NCBI GenBank assembly: GCA_005281725.1
Contig: SSBO01000008.1
Span: 2,108,001 to 2,172,000, forward strand
Origin: Wuchereria bancrofti
Taxonomy: Eukaryota > Nematoda > Chromadorea > Rhabditida > Onchocercidae
Reading direction: 5' to 3'
DNA length: 64,000 bases
Shown: piece after piece, positions 11,510-24,598 of the stretch
How the letters are laid out: each line of letters starts with the position of its first letter
How positions within the stretch are numbered: the first letter of the stretch is position 1
Notes under the pieces: generated by a model
Databases searched by the model: none
What the model was told of the DNA's origin: nothing
The model's input: only the letters and a program-made list of their open reading frames with translations
Made by a program: the position numbers and the translations under genes

Positions 11510-14077
11510 CTAATTCTTGTATGAAGGGCCTAAAATAGAAATAATTATCCAAATAAAAGTATACTACAAATTTAAAATACAGACTCAGAAAGCGATTAGA
11601 AAGAAGAACAGAAATGTTACAGCTGCTCCGGATGCTTTTATAGAACGAAAGCTAAAATGATCACTAAAAGATTTCTTTAAACATTTAATTAATGTGGATA
11701 ACATGCACATCCATGATTTCGTGATTAATTGGAATTATTGAACCAAGGAAATGAAATGGATAGCCAAAAAATTTTTTTACCAATAAAGTTTTTCGCAAAA
11801 AAAAAGGCCGAATAATCGGAAAAGGGAATAACCCAGGAAACCGATTGATTAAAAATTTCAGTGTGGGCTCACAAAACTCACTCTGACATACAAATATTTT
11901 CGGTGAGCGGAAGTTATCACAGTCAGCAGTCATCCACTCTCCTGCGTAAGCTGCGTAAACACAATTTTTGTCGTTTGTTATATCCGGTTGTCCTGTACGC
12001 CAAAAGAAAAAATGTGCCCGAGTCCTATAGGTACTGGTATCCCAATACCAATCCCTCTTTCCTGTACGAAAATGCTACCAACTTTAATATCGAAGTTGAT
12101 ATTAAATAAATCCCACTGGTCCTAAGGTGATATTTTTGCCACAAAATCTCATCTATATTTCCATGTAATGTATAAAAAATAACAAGCAGTCAAATAAAAG
12201 AGGAAATCGTGAATTAAGAAGCAAAAAGGATTCGCTATATTCTCAACAAATACATATCAACCGTTCTGTAATTTTCTACAGTAAATTTGATAAATTTATT
12301 GAGCACACTAACTAAATCGGACTTCTCTATAACACCACAATAAGAAGCTAAAGTTCACCTTACATTTAAATGTTGTAATAAAAAGTCCTGAGTAATGAAA
12401 ACTTTTACATTATGAAAACAATCAAATGTTATAGAATTCTAGTCTCCGAAAGAAAATTGTACCTCTTCTCAACCCAAGCCAGAACGACTTCCCACCAGCA
12501 AGTCCTGTAAATAAATTTTGATTTAATATTATATTTTTCTCAATGGTCAAACATTTATTTGCATGCGAATTTAACCGAAAGACTAAAAATCACAGTAGAA
12601 AAAAAGTGAAAATTTAAAATCATACATAAGGCCTAACAAACTTGCAATAAAAATGTTCAGTCAGTTATAAAACTTCAATAATGTTTAAAACACATTACCG
12701 AGTAGTTAATAGTTTTCTCCTCAATCATGAATTTCAAATAAATTTTCATATAACTTCAAAACACACATTTCTTTAAAGAAGCAATAACAAATACTGGCTC
12801 AGTCTTACCATAAGCTGTATGTGCCTCCTCCTTATTCCTAATTTTGACTATTTCACTATCCAATAAATTGCAAACTGTTCTGATTGCAAAACGAGGCATG
12901 AAGTTAGTAAATCCCTGAAACAGTACTGAAACATGACTGTCCTATGTTAGTATGTCTGCAAATCTTACTATTTCAAATAGATTAGGACTCATTCATACTG
13001 CAAACAGATGAATGATAGTAGGTCTAGCATTATATGCAAAGTAAATATTCTTTTAAGTATGACGTACTTTGCAAGTCTTTCTGCTCTACAATAATACATA
13101 GCCGTGCATCATACTAGAATGTTCAGGAACTTTCGATGAGATAAACAATAACTAAGTGGTTAATGTGATTCCCAAAATGATGACATAATATCTTAGATGA
13201 GCCCGAAACTAAAGCTAAATAGATGCTTAAGAAAAATAAAAACGAACCGCGATATAGCAGTAGTCATGACGATAAACAAATGATGTTTGACATTTCTGAC
13301 CTAAAACAAAAATCATTTAGATGATCAGATAAAGAAATAATTTAATAATATTAGATATTTTGCAGAATTGAATTGCAGTAAGCAGAAAGCAGAAATGAAA
13401 AACATTGCTTGAACAGCACAATTATCTACAATATTTCTGTTAAAAAGATAAGTTTATGCAAAAGAAGGTGTTTCTGAAGAATTTCAAAATGTTTGTAGAA
13501 TAACGTACAAAAATCAACGAAACAAGGTCAAGGAAATAAAAGTTTCCTGGCACCACCCTAATTCAATATTGTTTATAAGTTTTTAATTTTACCACTGAAT
13601 TTTGAGCAAATTATATCCCTCTAAATTAAGCCATAATTATACCTAATCAAAAACTGCGCTTCATTCAAAGAAAAAAAAAATTTTTTTTCGATTAATGTAA
13701 AAATTAGCAATATTTTCAATAAATCTTTTATACAACTAATAATAATATCTGTTAAAAATACTCTTTGTTTAACAATCAAAGAACTGACCACTATATGCAG
13801 TGGCATTGTTCGGAACGGATGATCGAGACACTTTTTCTGAAATAAGAGAAAAAAATAAATCAGCAAATAGGAAATCACCAACATTGTCCCATTAATCGGT
13901 GCAACTTTTTCAGTACATATCAAACAGTTTTTTGTTTTTTCATACATGCGAGATACGACCAAACATCAACTGTCCGAATAACGCCTCAATTTTCGGTACT
14001 ATTTCTTTTTCAATGATTAGCTCCTGGTCTTTCCTCAAGTACTGTTTTTCAATTTGCGTAAAATCTCGGTAATATGT
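11510..14077 (-). CDS. C-type lectin domain exons (3' part of a secreted protein)
   Basis: Well-supported exons, phases matching: 13300-13248, 12914-12809, 12504-12463, 12061-11882 and a short last exon 11529-11510 (ending SPSYKN, stop). They encode a C-type lectin-like domain: AIRTVCNLLDSEIVKIRNKE, then SFWLGLRR, then FFFWRTGQPDITNDKNCVYA, then GEWMTADCDNFRSP with a final FVCQ. These match the CTLD pattern C..L.a.L..I.n..E, FWlGL, W..gqPd...CV and geW.d..C....fvC; the calcium-site residues are not clearly conserved (QPD in place of QPN or EPN). Two upstream candidates, 14077-13946 (ETYYRDFTQIEKQYLRKDQ) and one starting at 13836, look coding but their joins are unresolved. It may be the 3' half of the Cys-module gene immediately upstream or a separate gene whose first exon I could not find. 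Confidence 0.65.
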
Positions 14078-14186
14078 CTCACCATGATTTATCCATTACC
14101 ACTCCATCATAACAAATTATTCAAATTGAACATTTTAGGAAAGAGCAATTTCTAATAGTTATCATTATTGCATCCCTCATTTTAAT

Positions 14187-17100
14187 TCATGAATAATACT
14201 TAATTTTGCAAAAAAAACGTGATTTAATGTCCCTCTGATCAGGAATGTTCCAATTCACAAAAATTTTCTCGACCTCCTCAGTTCCTTCTTTAACCCAACC
14301 ACCGCGTACAGCCAAGTCTGAAAATCGATAATATTAATAATAATAGTAATAATAATAAATAAATAAATCAATAATAAGTATGTGATGAGATGAACTGAAA
14401 AATCAAAAAGGTATTCATACGACATTCTTCTATAAGTTATAAATTGCTTATTGCATGGAGTATGTAACCTTCCGAAAGTAAGATAGTTCACTTAAATTGA
14501 GCTATAGTTTACTTAAATTGAGCTATTCAGAAAAGCTTAAAAAATTGAATGCTGTTCACTTCTTAATCTCTTGATGATACCACTTTTTCTGACCTTATCA
14601 ATTATTTCTAACCTTTTCCCCTTTTTAAAAGGAAAAAGAAAAAGCCGTGTCTCTTGACTCCTCTATTCACCTCACTAAATTAATAATGATATAATCCTTA
14701 CATGACAACAAAGCGCTTTCAGGTGACAGAGCAGTCTCATCCCCTCTGTCTGGTGGATAAGCTAATTCTGCCTTTAATTCCGTACACTCCGATATTGCAT
14801 CATTGAACGTCATTTCTTTTGTCGACTTAAAGAGGAACATTTTTATTCAGATTCTAATATTTGATATCACTCCCAGAACTATATTCCGCGACTGGATCAC
14901 TTCATAATACAACAGAAAATTAAGTGACTTTCAAAACAGAGAAATGCTGGAGATTTTTTGAAGAAATTGAAATATTTAGTGCAGGCTTATGGATGTGATT
15001 TCACCATTTTTATGCTTATTTTTCAACCGATTAAAGGTAAACAAAAGAATAAACCAAATGACCAATAATCCCGGTAATTTCAAACACTCACATGATAGTG
15101 TAGTTTGCATCTCATAAAAAAGTTCCACTAAGATTTAATGAACTAGAGAACAAGGAAGATTCACAATGATAAATAAATGTTAGTACTTCTTAACATACCT
15201 ATAATTTCACAATCTGTAAAATTTCGCATTACCAACTTGTCTTTTATTCTATCCTAAAGATGTTTCCTCTTCCTCTCCTCAAGTGGTACCTCAAAACAGT
15301 ACACTATGATATCAGAATAGACATACCGAGCAGTAGAAGGCGCTATACCAATAAAACCAATTATCACCATCGCAATCGAATTCTAAAAACTCTGTTCTAA
15401 TGAAAGTACAAAACAAAAAAAAAAGATATCCAGCTAATTTCGATTTTCAAATCTGTATTGAAAATGATATCATCTAATACACCTTAATTCATGCATTATT
15501 TGCACATTTCACCTTGTAAAGAACTATCTAATTAGTTAATCCAGATAATCTTAATTATATCAAGAAGTACGATTTAATTAACGCTGTAAAACTAAAGCAA
15601 TAGCAAAAAACCGATAACTTAACTAAGTAAAAACCTAAAAAGAGAAACAGTTTTGAGATCCTTGAAATAACTACAGGTCCAGTGGAACAAAACCTAATCA
15701 ACATATAATCTCTCTCCTTAAACAAATTTTTCCATGAAAATTTCATTATTTTCTCGAGCAAATTATATTGGATTTTTTGAGGTTCTTCAGATAATACTCT
15801 CTCATCGTGTTATCAACTTTTCATTTCACAAAAAGAGATAATCCAAATTACTAACCGCTGAAACGCTGAACCGGCAAACAATTTTCATACAAATCGCAGA
15901 ATTCATCAAACCGACATGCATCACATTCTGAAAGAAAACAAGCCACAATGTACAACGATTACTTTCCTTAAATTTTTTTCTTCCGTAGCATAGCCATTGT
16001 TCTCCTCCCAGCATAATTAGATCAGAAAGAAATTTGCATTAATAAGGAAATCATCTGCCATTAGAAGATTTCCAAGCAAACAGTGCTGCTGTCTTCATTT
16101 TAAGCAAATCAATGAAAATATAAATGAATTGGAATATAAATGGTAAGTAACGTCATACTATAAAGAAAATTAGTATTCAAATTGATAACTAAGTCAGGAA
16201 GAACTGAACAATAACGATTTCAAGCTTTATGCTGGCTAATGTGCTGGATGCTGATACTTTACGCTCTATGTTATATTCAAAATATCGCGAAATTTAAACA
16301 GAACTCATCTTTTATAAATGATCCTGAAGATCATGTTGAAGTATGACGACAACTCAATCTTAATGTCGATGATAAAAATAATTGTTTTAATTACCCACTT
16401 CATGACATTTAACACTTACCAAATGGGACATTTCGTCGATACGTACATTCAAATCTACGACATACAAATTTCATTGTAGGACTATTACCACACTCTAAGG
16501 ATACACGACAAACTGAAAAAATATAACTCAAACATATACAAACATATTTTGTTTTTCTCTTCTCCACCTCTTCATTTCTTCAAAATATATTTCTTTAAAT
16601 GAACTCATGAGACTTATCAGATAAGAAGGAAAACATGTTTATTCCGGAGTTCTTTTCAATAATTTAAAAAATTTTCTTACCCCGAGACAGAAAAATTTTG
16701 AATCTTGATCAAAGTGCATATAAAAAACTAAAGAGTGACCAGAAGGAATTAAAACAAGAAATAGATCGCCTCGAATACTTCAAACAGTGCACGTTTGCCG
16801 ATATTACGCATGAAAACATGTTCAAGTAGTAATGTCTTGCAATTATATCTTGTCAGAAATGACTAGCAATTTCGAGGATATACAATTAAACTAAAATAAC
16901 TGCAATATCGGTTTAGCAACCTACTTCGATGATGCAGTGACCATTTCCCTTCCTTGCATCCACCATCTCTACCACACTTTGCACGAAAAGTACAATCATC
17001 ATCATTCTTACAACCTGAATTATGATAACTAGCCATCAATCGTATAATTAAATAATTAACTCATGGTCATAGTTCATAAATTAAATAATTAACAGTCTCA

Positions 17101-19494
17101 TGGTCATAGTTATCCTCTCTGAGGAAACATAAATAAAATAACTTTAAGCTTACGTTCTCTAACAGTAATCCAAAATGGCTGATAACAAGTTCCTCTTATG
17201 CACGTGCTATATCGTGAGCAACTGTTGCCCTTACCACAGGCTGTAATTAATTTGCATATAATTATTTGTAACACTTGTTAGGATGAATATAATTTGTTTT
17301 CAAATGTCAATCTAAATTTTCAAAATCTCAGCACAACAACTTCTTTTCTGTCTTTTATTGAAGCAATTGTTTTTTAACGACTACTTTGCAGCCACTCGAA
17401 ACGATACCGTCAAAACTTCGCTTCATTATTTACATGCAGTACATTTTTCTCAGAATGTTACCTCTGATGCACATTTGTCATATTCTTTACACCAGTATAA
17501 GTTCTCACATGACTCTATGAAATTAAACATTTGTTTGTTTTTAGTTTTTTTTTCGTGAAAATTTATCACTTGCAAAAGGAAACAACCTGTGAGGATTCAT
17601 AATAAAAATCCATTTAATGCCTACGTAACAATTGTAAGTAAATCCCTTCCTTTTCCAATATAAATCCAACCATAAAACTGAATTTTCCATTTAAAAAAAG
17701 AAAAAAAAAACAATTTTAAGGCTATGTAACATACACTTGAGTTCTGTACGTATAAACGGTGGTGGAAGCTGGCATACGTATGAGCGGATTTTTTCATACT
17801 CGAATTCGATTTCACGACACTGGGCATTTTCAAAACCTGTTACTTCCGCGCAAAACTCTGGTGGTTCACGTTTGCATGCTAAAATAACATAATGAGTCTA
17901 TTTAAATGGCAGATATAAGTAAGAAATAACACACATTACTCATCGTGTTAGTTAGATTATCACTGGTTCACGCTTAATTCTTGACTTGACTTAATATGTG
18001 CAGTGTTTTCTTGATTTCTATAATTTGTAAAGATATTTGTATACTTTGTAAAGATAACACAGCAGTTAAACAGAAAAATGCAGTTTAAAACAGGAAAAAT
18101 TACGGATATGAATGAACGATTCCACTACATATCTGCTATCAGACATATTATAACACTTCTTATAAAAACCACATTTGAAACCGGGTGGACAATTTGCATC
18201 AGTGTAGCAATGATCTTAAAATGAATAATTTTATTCAATCATGCAAAGTAATAACTTTAAAGTTAGACTCCAATCCTTATCCAAAAACCATAGTACTACA
18301 ATAGTTAGCGTTAAGTGTTTGAAATCAATTGCAATGTGGGATAAAAATGTGCAGTTTAAAACAGGAAAAATTATGAATATAAATGAGATTTAGTAACATG
18401 GATGTGAGACTTTAATTTTTATAAGAAAATTCAACTTAAAAGATAAGCTGGTAGACAAAGACAGAAAATTTGACGTCTTAAAATCGTAGTTATCACATTT
18501 CACAAAAATATTTGCAAACGGAACTACCAATTTGTAAACATAAAAAATGTAAAAAATTTGTAAACATAAAAGCCTAGCTTATCTGCAAATCTGACACTAT
18601 AAAAACATAATAATGATAAGCAACCAGGTCGAAGTTTAGCCAAATCATTAACCAAAGGAAGCCGTTCTTGACATGAGCCACCTCGGCATACCTGTTTTGC
18701 GGGACAATCATCGTCAACGTAACAATCTTTAATAAGCATATCATTTTCATACCAACAATTAAGATCAATTTTATTTTACGAAGAAATTGAATATGCTAAA
18801 AATTATAGCACTTATTTGGCTTCCTAGTTAGTAAATTTTAACTTTATAAGTGCTTCTTTCAATGTCATTTTAGTTTTATTCGTCTAATCCGTTTTAAACA
18901 AAACCGACAAATGCATATATGGGATGTATTCGCCAGATTTAATTATCACAAAATAACAAACAGTTATGACAATTAAAATATGAACGTTTACTTTCAATTT
19001 CCATTCTACCGGATATCACTCTGCCTAATTTTCCAACGCAGCGACGCCATTCACATCGTCCACTGTCGCAATCGTTATTGGTCCTACATTTTTCTGAAAA
19101 TATATTAAGGTGTTTTTTTAATTACAAAAGTAATCATTATATCAATTTTAGAAGCCAATTTCAAAAAAGTGAAGGTACAACTGGAAGAAAAAGACGGGGA
19201 AGGAAAACACAAAGTTTTGAACTATAGTAGATGAGCTTGAAACAAGAAAAACATATTCCATTTGAATATTCGCTTTCAGATAATCATAAATAAAAATTAA
19301 AAAGCATTAGTTGCTGAAAACAGAGATGTGCAATGGACTGAACAATTGCACAATCGAAACAAAAAGATAAAGATTTATCTTCTTTGAAGAAAGCAATCAA
19401 AAATAAGGAATGTCTCTCAAGTGAAGAAGAACTCACCGCACGAAATAATCACGAAGAAATTTAAAAGTATAGCTAATAGAAGCGAAAGTATCAT
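14187..19494 (-). CDS. Secreted protein with seven exon-encoded 4-Cys modules
   Basis: Thirteen exons: 19494-19437, 19093-18992, 18726-18625, 18214-18104, 17878-17735, 17240-17154, 17014-16925, 16512-16420, 15927-15856, 15382-15327, 15253-15199, 14815-14702, 14317-14187. Phases close to 404 aa. Exon 1 is a signal peptide (MILSLLLAILLNFFVIISC). Exons 2-4 and 6-9 each encode one small module, usually C-x5-C-x5-C-x4/5-C (CYVDDDCPAKQVCRGGSC; CKNDDDCTFRAKCGRDGGC), resembling nematode EB-like Cys-rich modules. Exon 5 is a different Cys-containing segment (CKREPPEFCAEV). Exons 12-13 resemble a divergent C-type lectin (MTFNDAISECTELKAELAYP; ending RFFCKI). Exons 2-9 all start and end in phase 1. The TGA at 14187 may be the true end, or the gene may read on into the lectin exons downstream. 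Extracellular function is likely; the partner is unknown. Confidence 0.65.
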
Positions 19495-20584
19495 CCTTGT
19501 ATATTTCGGAAACAAGTAGCATAAAGTCAGCATAAATTCTCCCATGTTTATTTAAAAGTTTCGAAAATGATGATCTACATAACAAACAAACAATTTCTGC
19601 TATGAAGTTTTACAAAAAATTTACATGACAAATAGGTGTATTCATCTATTTGCTTTCACAAAAAAAGGGTCATTTTTGTATTCTGTTTGCAAATTATTTT
19701 CTTCATTTCTTCATATATCAAAAAATATTCGAACAGAAGTGTACATTATAAAATTTTTATCTTGAGCTAAAATAAAAATATAAATGAAAAAAGAGCATAC
19801 ACTGTTTGTTTAAAATGTTACTGTTCCAGACTCTTCCGTTTTTCACTAATTTGCCATCTTCAGTGAAATCAATATTGGATTTCATGCAGCTTTATGGTTC
19901 GTTAATATGCCTTGAAAATATCATACATCAATTGTCAAATTACGAAAGAGAAAAGTTATTTTATTCTCTCTAAATGAAATCATTTTATTATATTTCACTA
20001 AAATATCTATAAAATGAAAATTTTTGACAAAAAGATTTTCAAAAAAAAAATTAAAGATAATATATTTTGGTGGATAAAAATGATAAACGAACTTTTGAAG
20101 AATTTCTAAAATGTTACAGAATTGATGTGAATGTATCATAGAATAGCCACGTAGTAACTGAATAGCAACATGTTTACTTATTTTTTTTTTAATTCCATGT
20201 ATCATTCTTGAATTTCATAACATTTTATTGAAATAATACAAAGTGTAAAATAATTTCAGAATTTTTTGATAGTGTATTAAACTAATTGTGATTATTTTGG
20301 CTGACTAACTGATTTGCCAAACAATTCAATAATAATTATTATACGATTGTTAAACAATTTGAGGTAATTGTCCGATGTTATTTGTTTAATTAAACCTTTT
20401 CTATTACTAGTGAGTTAAAATTTCATCATCTGAAGTGTTTACATTTTGCTTATTTTTCAAAAAATCGATTACAATAATTTGTTCATCAATGATCGATAAT
20501 TTCTTGTTATTATTATTATTCATAAATATTTCCAATGCTCCTTTGCTCATTCCTAGGCAATTTTCGAAGAAAACAATCAGCAAT
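19495..20584. promoter_or_regulatory. Shared divergent promoter interval
   Basis: About 1.1 kb separates the start codons of the Cys-module gene (-) and the histidine phosphatase gene (+), which are transcribed away from each other. Promoters for both must lie here or just outside. No specific element was identified. Confidence 0.35.
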
Positions 20585-21969
20585 ATGAATTCGATGACAT
20601 TTTGGGTTGTACGACATGCTGAACGTGAGGACAATATCAATTCGACATGGCAAAATAGTTCAACATTGAAAAGTGATAATTCACCATTGTCAAAGAGAGG
20701 ACAAGGCTCGTTAGTGAGATCATATTTTTTAAAATTTTTTATAGTTGATAATCTGTGATAGAGCAAAAAGACTATTTGATTTTTGATTAGGAAAAAACAT
20801 TGTCGTAATAGTTTTCTTATTTGTTAAATCATTACTTCAAAATAGTTAAACTAAAATAAAAAATGAACCAACAATGCACAGTAGGTATTATTGACAAATA
20901 GGAATACGAATAAAATCCATTTTGGAATGAATTTAGTTGTCATTTAAAAGTGTTAAGTAATAAAAAAAACATGAATTCACATTATATAATTGAAAGCTTA
21001 TTTTCAGGACAAGCAGATGAGCTTGCTGTTCGTTTCAATAACATTCATTTGGATCACATTTTTGTTTCACCTTTTGATCGTACTCTTGAAACAGCTACAC
21101 GACTTTTGCAAGGTCATAGTAATGCTACCATAAAAGTTGAACCAGGATTATGCGAGGTGCAATTTATTTTTGTATATGGTTTTTTTCTTTTTTTTTTCAC
21201 ACTATCACTCTTTTGCTATTTTACCGCTGTAAAAAAGGAACTTGTAAAATTCGCCGGTATATTCTGATCTCTGTCGTAAAAAAAAAAGAAAGAATTATTT
21301 GTTGTAAAATTTCCCGCTTGCATATTTTTTCATTCGCATAATTTTAAACAGTGCTTCATTGTTAATTTGAGTCAAACTTATTCTTATAGGGATTATATAT
21401 GTGCGAAGATCCTCCCGGATATGAGGAACTGGATATTTTGAAAGAGAAATATCCACTTGTTGATACATGTTATCAATCAATAATGCCATGGAAGCTTCCA
21501 CGAGAAGGTGATGGCGATGAAGCTTGTACACCACGCATACAAATGACTTTAGAAGGAATCGAGAAACGTTTTCCAGGTTATTAATACTAAAAATGTTAAA
21601 CATTACAGTTAAATTTTGTATTCTATGACAATTATATGCATTTCTGCCTTCCAAAGGCACTAAACTGAGATTGCATTAGAGACGCAAATTTGACTGTAAA
21701 ATTGAAAATGTATGAATTATTTATTTTGCCTCAGATAAAGTGACGAGAAGTAGTTTTCGGAATGTTTGATTATTACAGGTACTGAAGTATTACTTGTGTC
21801 CCATGGAGCTCCAATAGGTGCAATCCATGAATTGCTAGGCGGTTCGTGGAAATACGTTGGCCAAGCAACAGTTTCAAAATTTGTCAAAAAACAGAAAGGT
21901 GGTTATATCAAAGAACTTAGCGGTGATGCATCTCATCTTAGCGACAAAACTAATCTGAGACCGTGGTAG
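20585..21969 (+). CDS. Histidine phosphatase family protein (UBASH3/STS-like)
   Basis: Four exons: 20585-20705, 21008-21156, 21390-21576, 21779-21969, giving 215 aa with matching phases. The fold is the phosphoglycerate-mutase/histidine phosphatase family. The RHG-type motif is VVRHAERED, with R10, the phospho-accepting H11 and R14. The QADELAVRF and SPFDRTLETA segments follow, with R65. GLCE is at about residues 87-90, and the second catalytic His is H161 in LLVSHGAP. These residues are complete, so an active phosphatase is expected. The order and spacing fit the C-terminal domain of UBASH3 (STS) proteins; the UBA and SH3 domains are absent, as in many invertebrate single-domain relatives. 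The first intron needs a GC donor (CAAG|GCTCGT), because only that join keeps LSKRGQ-GQADELA in frame. The frame is also open upstream of the chosen ATG, including a hydrophobic stretch, so the start is uncertain. A candidate poly-A signal AATAAAG lies near 22070. Confidence 0.85.
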
Positions 21970-22054
21970 TGGTTTTGTCCTACCTTTTTAACTAATGAAG
22001 TGTCTCAACTATTAAACAGTTAAACAGTCTCAAACTGTTAATTGGTTAAAAGTT

Positions 22055-22460
22055 TAAAATAATGTTTATAATAAAGATAATGTTACAGCTATCATATCCA
22101 TTCCATTATGAATCACTGGAATTGTTTGCATGAAAATATATGTAATTAACAAAAAAATCTGATGCACGATTTCGAGAGCTGTTTGGAAAAAAAAATACTT
22201 TGTTAGAGTTTTCATACACTTATTTTCCTCCATATATTTTTATTAGAACTCTTTCAAGTTTAAATTTGACAGACTTATGGAATAGTTTTTGTAATTTTCG
22301 TCAATTTCCTCTTTTTATTTGGAATTCATTATGTTCATGATGTTCTCATTGTAGTTGTGAATAAAAATAATAAAGATAATGCTACGCCGAGCATACCTAT
22401 TCCATTATGAATCACTGAAATCGTTTGCAAGAAAATGTGTGTAATTAACAAAAATTCTGA
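22055..22460. repeat. Pair of direct repeats (about 100 bp each)
   Basis: The two copies share AATAAAGATAATG, ATTCCATTATGAATCACTG, a GTTTGCA block and TGTAATTAACAAAAA in the same order, about 310 bp apart. They lie just 3' of the phosphatase gene, and the first copy includes its candidate poly-A signal, so the 3' end has been duplicated. Confidence 0.75.
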
Positions 22461-24573
22461 GAGAATTTCCTCTTCACTGAAATAAAATTTCTAACGAAGA
22501 TAAATTTAGTATTTGAAGTAACGATTATCACCAAAAAAACTATTTGTCGAATTATTCATGGTCTGATTGTTCCTATTCAATAATTTGAATTGAAATTGTT
22601 TAGTGAAGAGTTCTGTGGCTTTTTAAACATTTTGTGATTTCAAAAGTTCTATGCCTTCAAAAGAAGAGAGCAGTCAGTATCAATCATCTCTTTAACACAC
22701 CTGAAAATATCACCATTTCGAAATCTTGTTTTCATTAAACATTGTCTGCATGCAAACAAATGTAATTCCTAATTTAAATCAATCAAATTTATTTTTATCA
22801 CCTTTTCTTCTGTCATGATATAAAGGAGAATCATAGTTATTTCTGAGCTATTCACATTCATTGATATGAAAGATAATAGATATTAAATAAACCAAATACT
22901 GTGTGTTCAATCAAATCAGTTTTCAGTTTAAAATTGAATTTTTAAAGTTTCAATTGATGACATCATTTTTAAAGCTTTCTTAAATTAAATTAATGATAGC
23001 AGCTTACTATTTGAGAATTGAGTAAGCATTGTTTGCTAGCAAATATGAGATTTTCATCATTTGCTTTACTTCATTATTCGCTATTACTTTAAATAAAATA
23101 CTCGAACTTTTTCTCAAAAAAATTTTTAAATATTTTAGCAAAAATTAATCAATAAATCAATTGATGAAATCAGTTTGATCGATCATTTCAATTGTGATCA
23201 TTCATTTAATTCATCATATAATATTTGCTTTCATTCAAGTTGGTATTGATTTCCAATTTTCACTTCATTTGACTCATCTTCAATTTTCTCAATTAATGGA
23301 AAAGTATTTTTAAATAATAACTTTGTTATGTGCATTTATTCCAAATGAAAGGCTAAGGCTATTTTTCATTATGTTTGGCTTAATGTAAATTCTAGCAATG
23401 CTAAAATGAGTGAATGAAAAAAAAAAAAAAAACATTTTGTCAAATTATCAACTGTTCACAAATATTCTTTGCAAATATTTCGAGAGGAAAAAAAAAAGCT
23501 ATTATTTTACTTTTTAGTTAATAAATATTATTACAATTTTAAAAAATGCTTCTTCCAATGTTGACAAATATGTAATTTTCTTTCATTTCATTTTTACTCG
23601 TTTAATTTATCATAAGTAGAGAAGAACAAAAACCAACAAATACATATATGAGAAATATTTTTTTTTTTTTAAAGTATTCCCCAATCAAAATAACAATTAT
23701 GGCTATTAAAATTTAAACGTTTACTTTCAAAAATTTCATCCTACTTTTCTCTTAAATAATTCTTAATTTACTTATTAGAAATTTAAATATTTATTATCAT
23801 TACTACTTTTGATAAATAATAATAATAATGATGATAAATGTTACCTAAAACATTCCCCATTTATTAACATCAATAGTCAACACATTACTTACTTAGACTT
23901 TTAGGTTGCAAAAATTCCCTATAGAATTTGAATAATGTTTTGAATTTAATTTTCTTGCTTCCAATTTTGCAATGCTGAATGATCTGATTATGAGGATTCG
24001 TTTTTCTGATTTTTTTTTTCTTTTCGTTTTCGTTTTTTTTTTTTTTTTGCAATTCGTTTTGGTTGGTAGTTGCTAAAAATTAACTATTTACACTGAAATT
24101 ATGCACCAATTGTTGCTTGTGAATATTATATAATGTTAATCAAATTTGAAATTTTTTTTTTTAAACACATCGAAAAAAGACCAGTTTTCAAACTTAATTT
24201 TAGTATTATTCGTCTTTTGCAAATAAAATTTGTCTGAAAATTTTCTAAAAAAACCACACTATTTCAAAATGCATTATTTCTGATTAAAGTTAGTTCTATG
24301 TAAAAACTAATGCTGTTTGACGTCACGTCTGTTATCACTTTTTGACTTCCAACATTTCAGCTCCATCCATTTTGCAATTTAATTTCATAGGCTTCTAGCT
24401 TAGCTACTTTTTTCTTTTTTCTTTTTTTTTTTTTTTTTTGCTACAAATAATTTTCAAAAAATATTGCTTGCAGTCGTTTGCAATGAATCATTGACGAAGT
24501 GAAACTTTTTGCTTTTAAAATTTTGATTCTTAGAAGTTTTATAATTGTTATGCTAATGGTTCTAATGTGCATT

Positions 24574-24598
24574 ATGCATGCATGCATGCATGCATGCA
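24574..24598. repeat. (TGCA)n microsatellite
   Basis: About six tandem TGCA units, a self-complementary tetranucleotide run. Confidence 0.9.

Noticed and set aside
20435..20584. Signal peptide extension of the phosphatase (hydrophobic run upstream of the chosen ATG)
   Set aside because: The frame is open and includes LLLLLF, but UBASH3-like phosphatase domains are cytosolic and begin close to the RHG motif. Kept as an uncertainty, not as the call.
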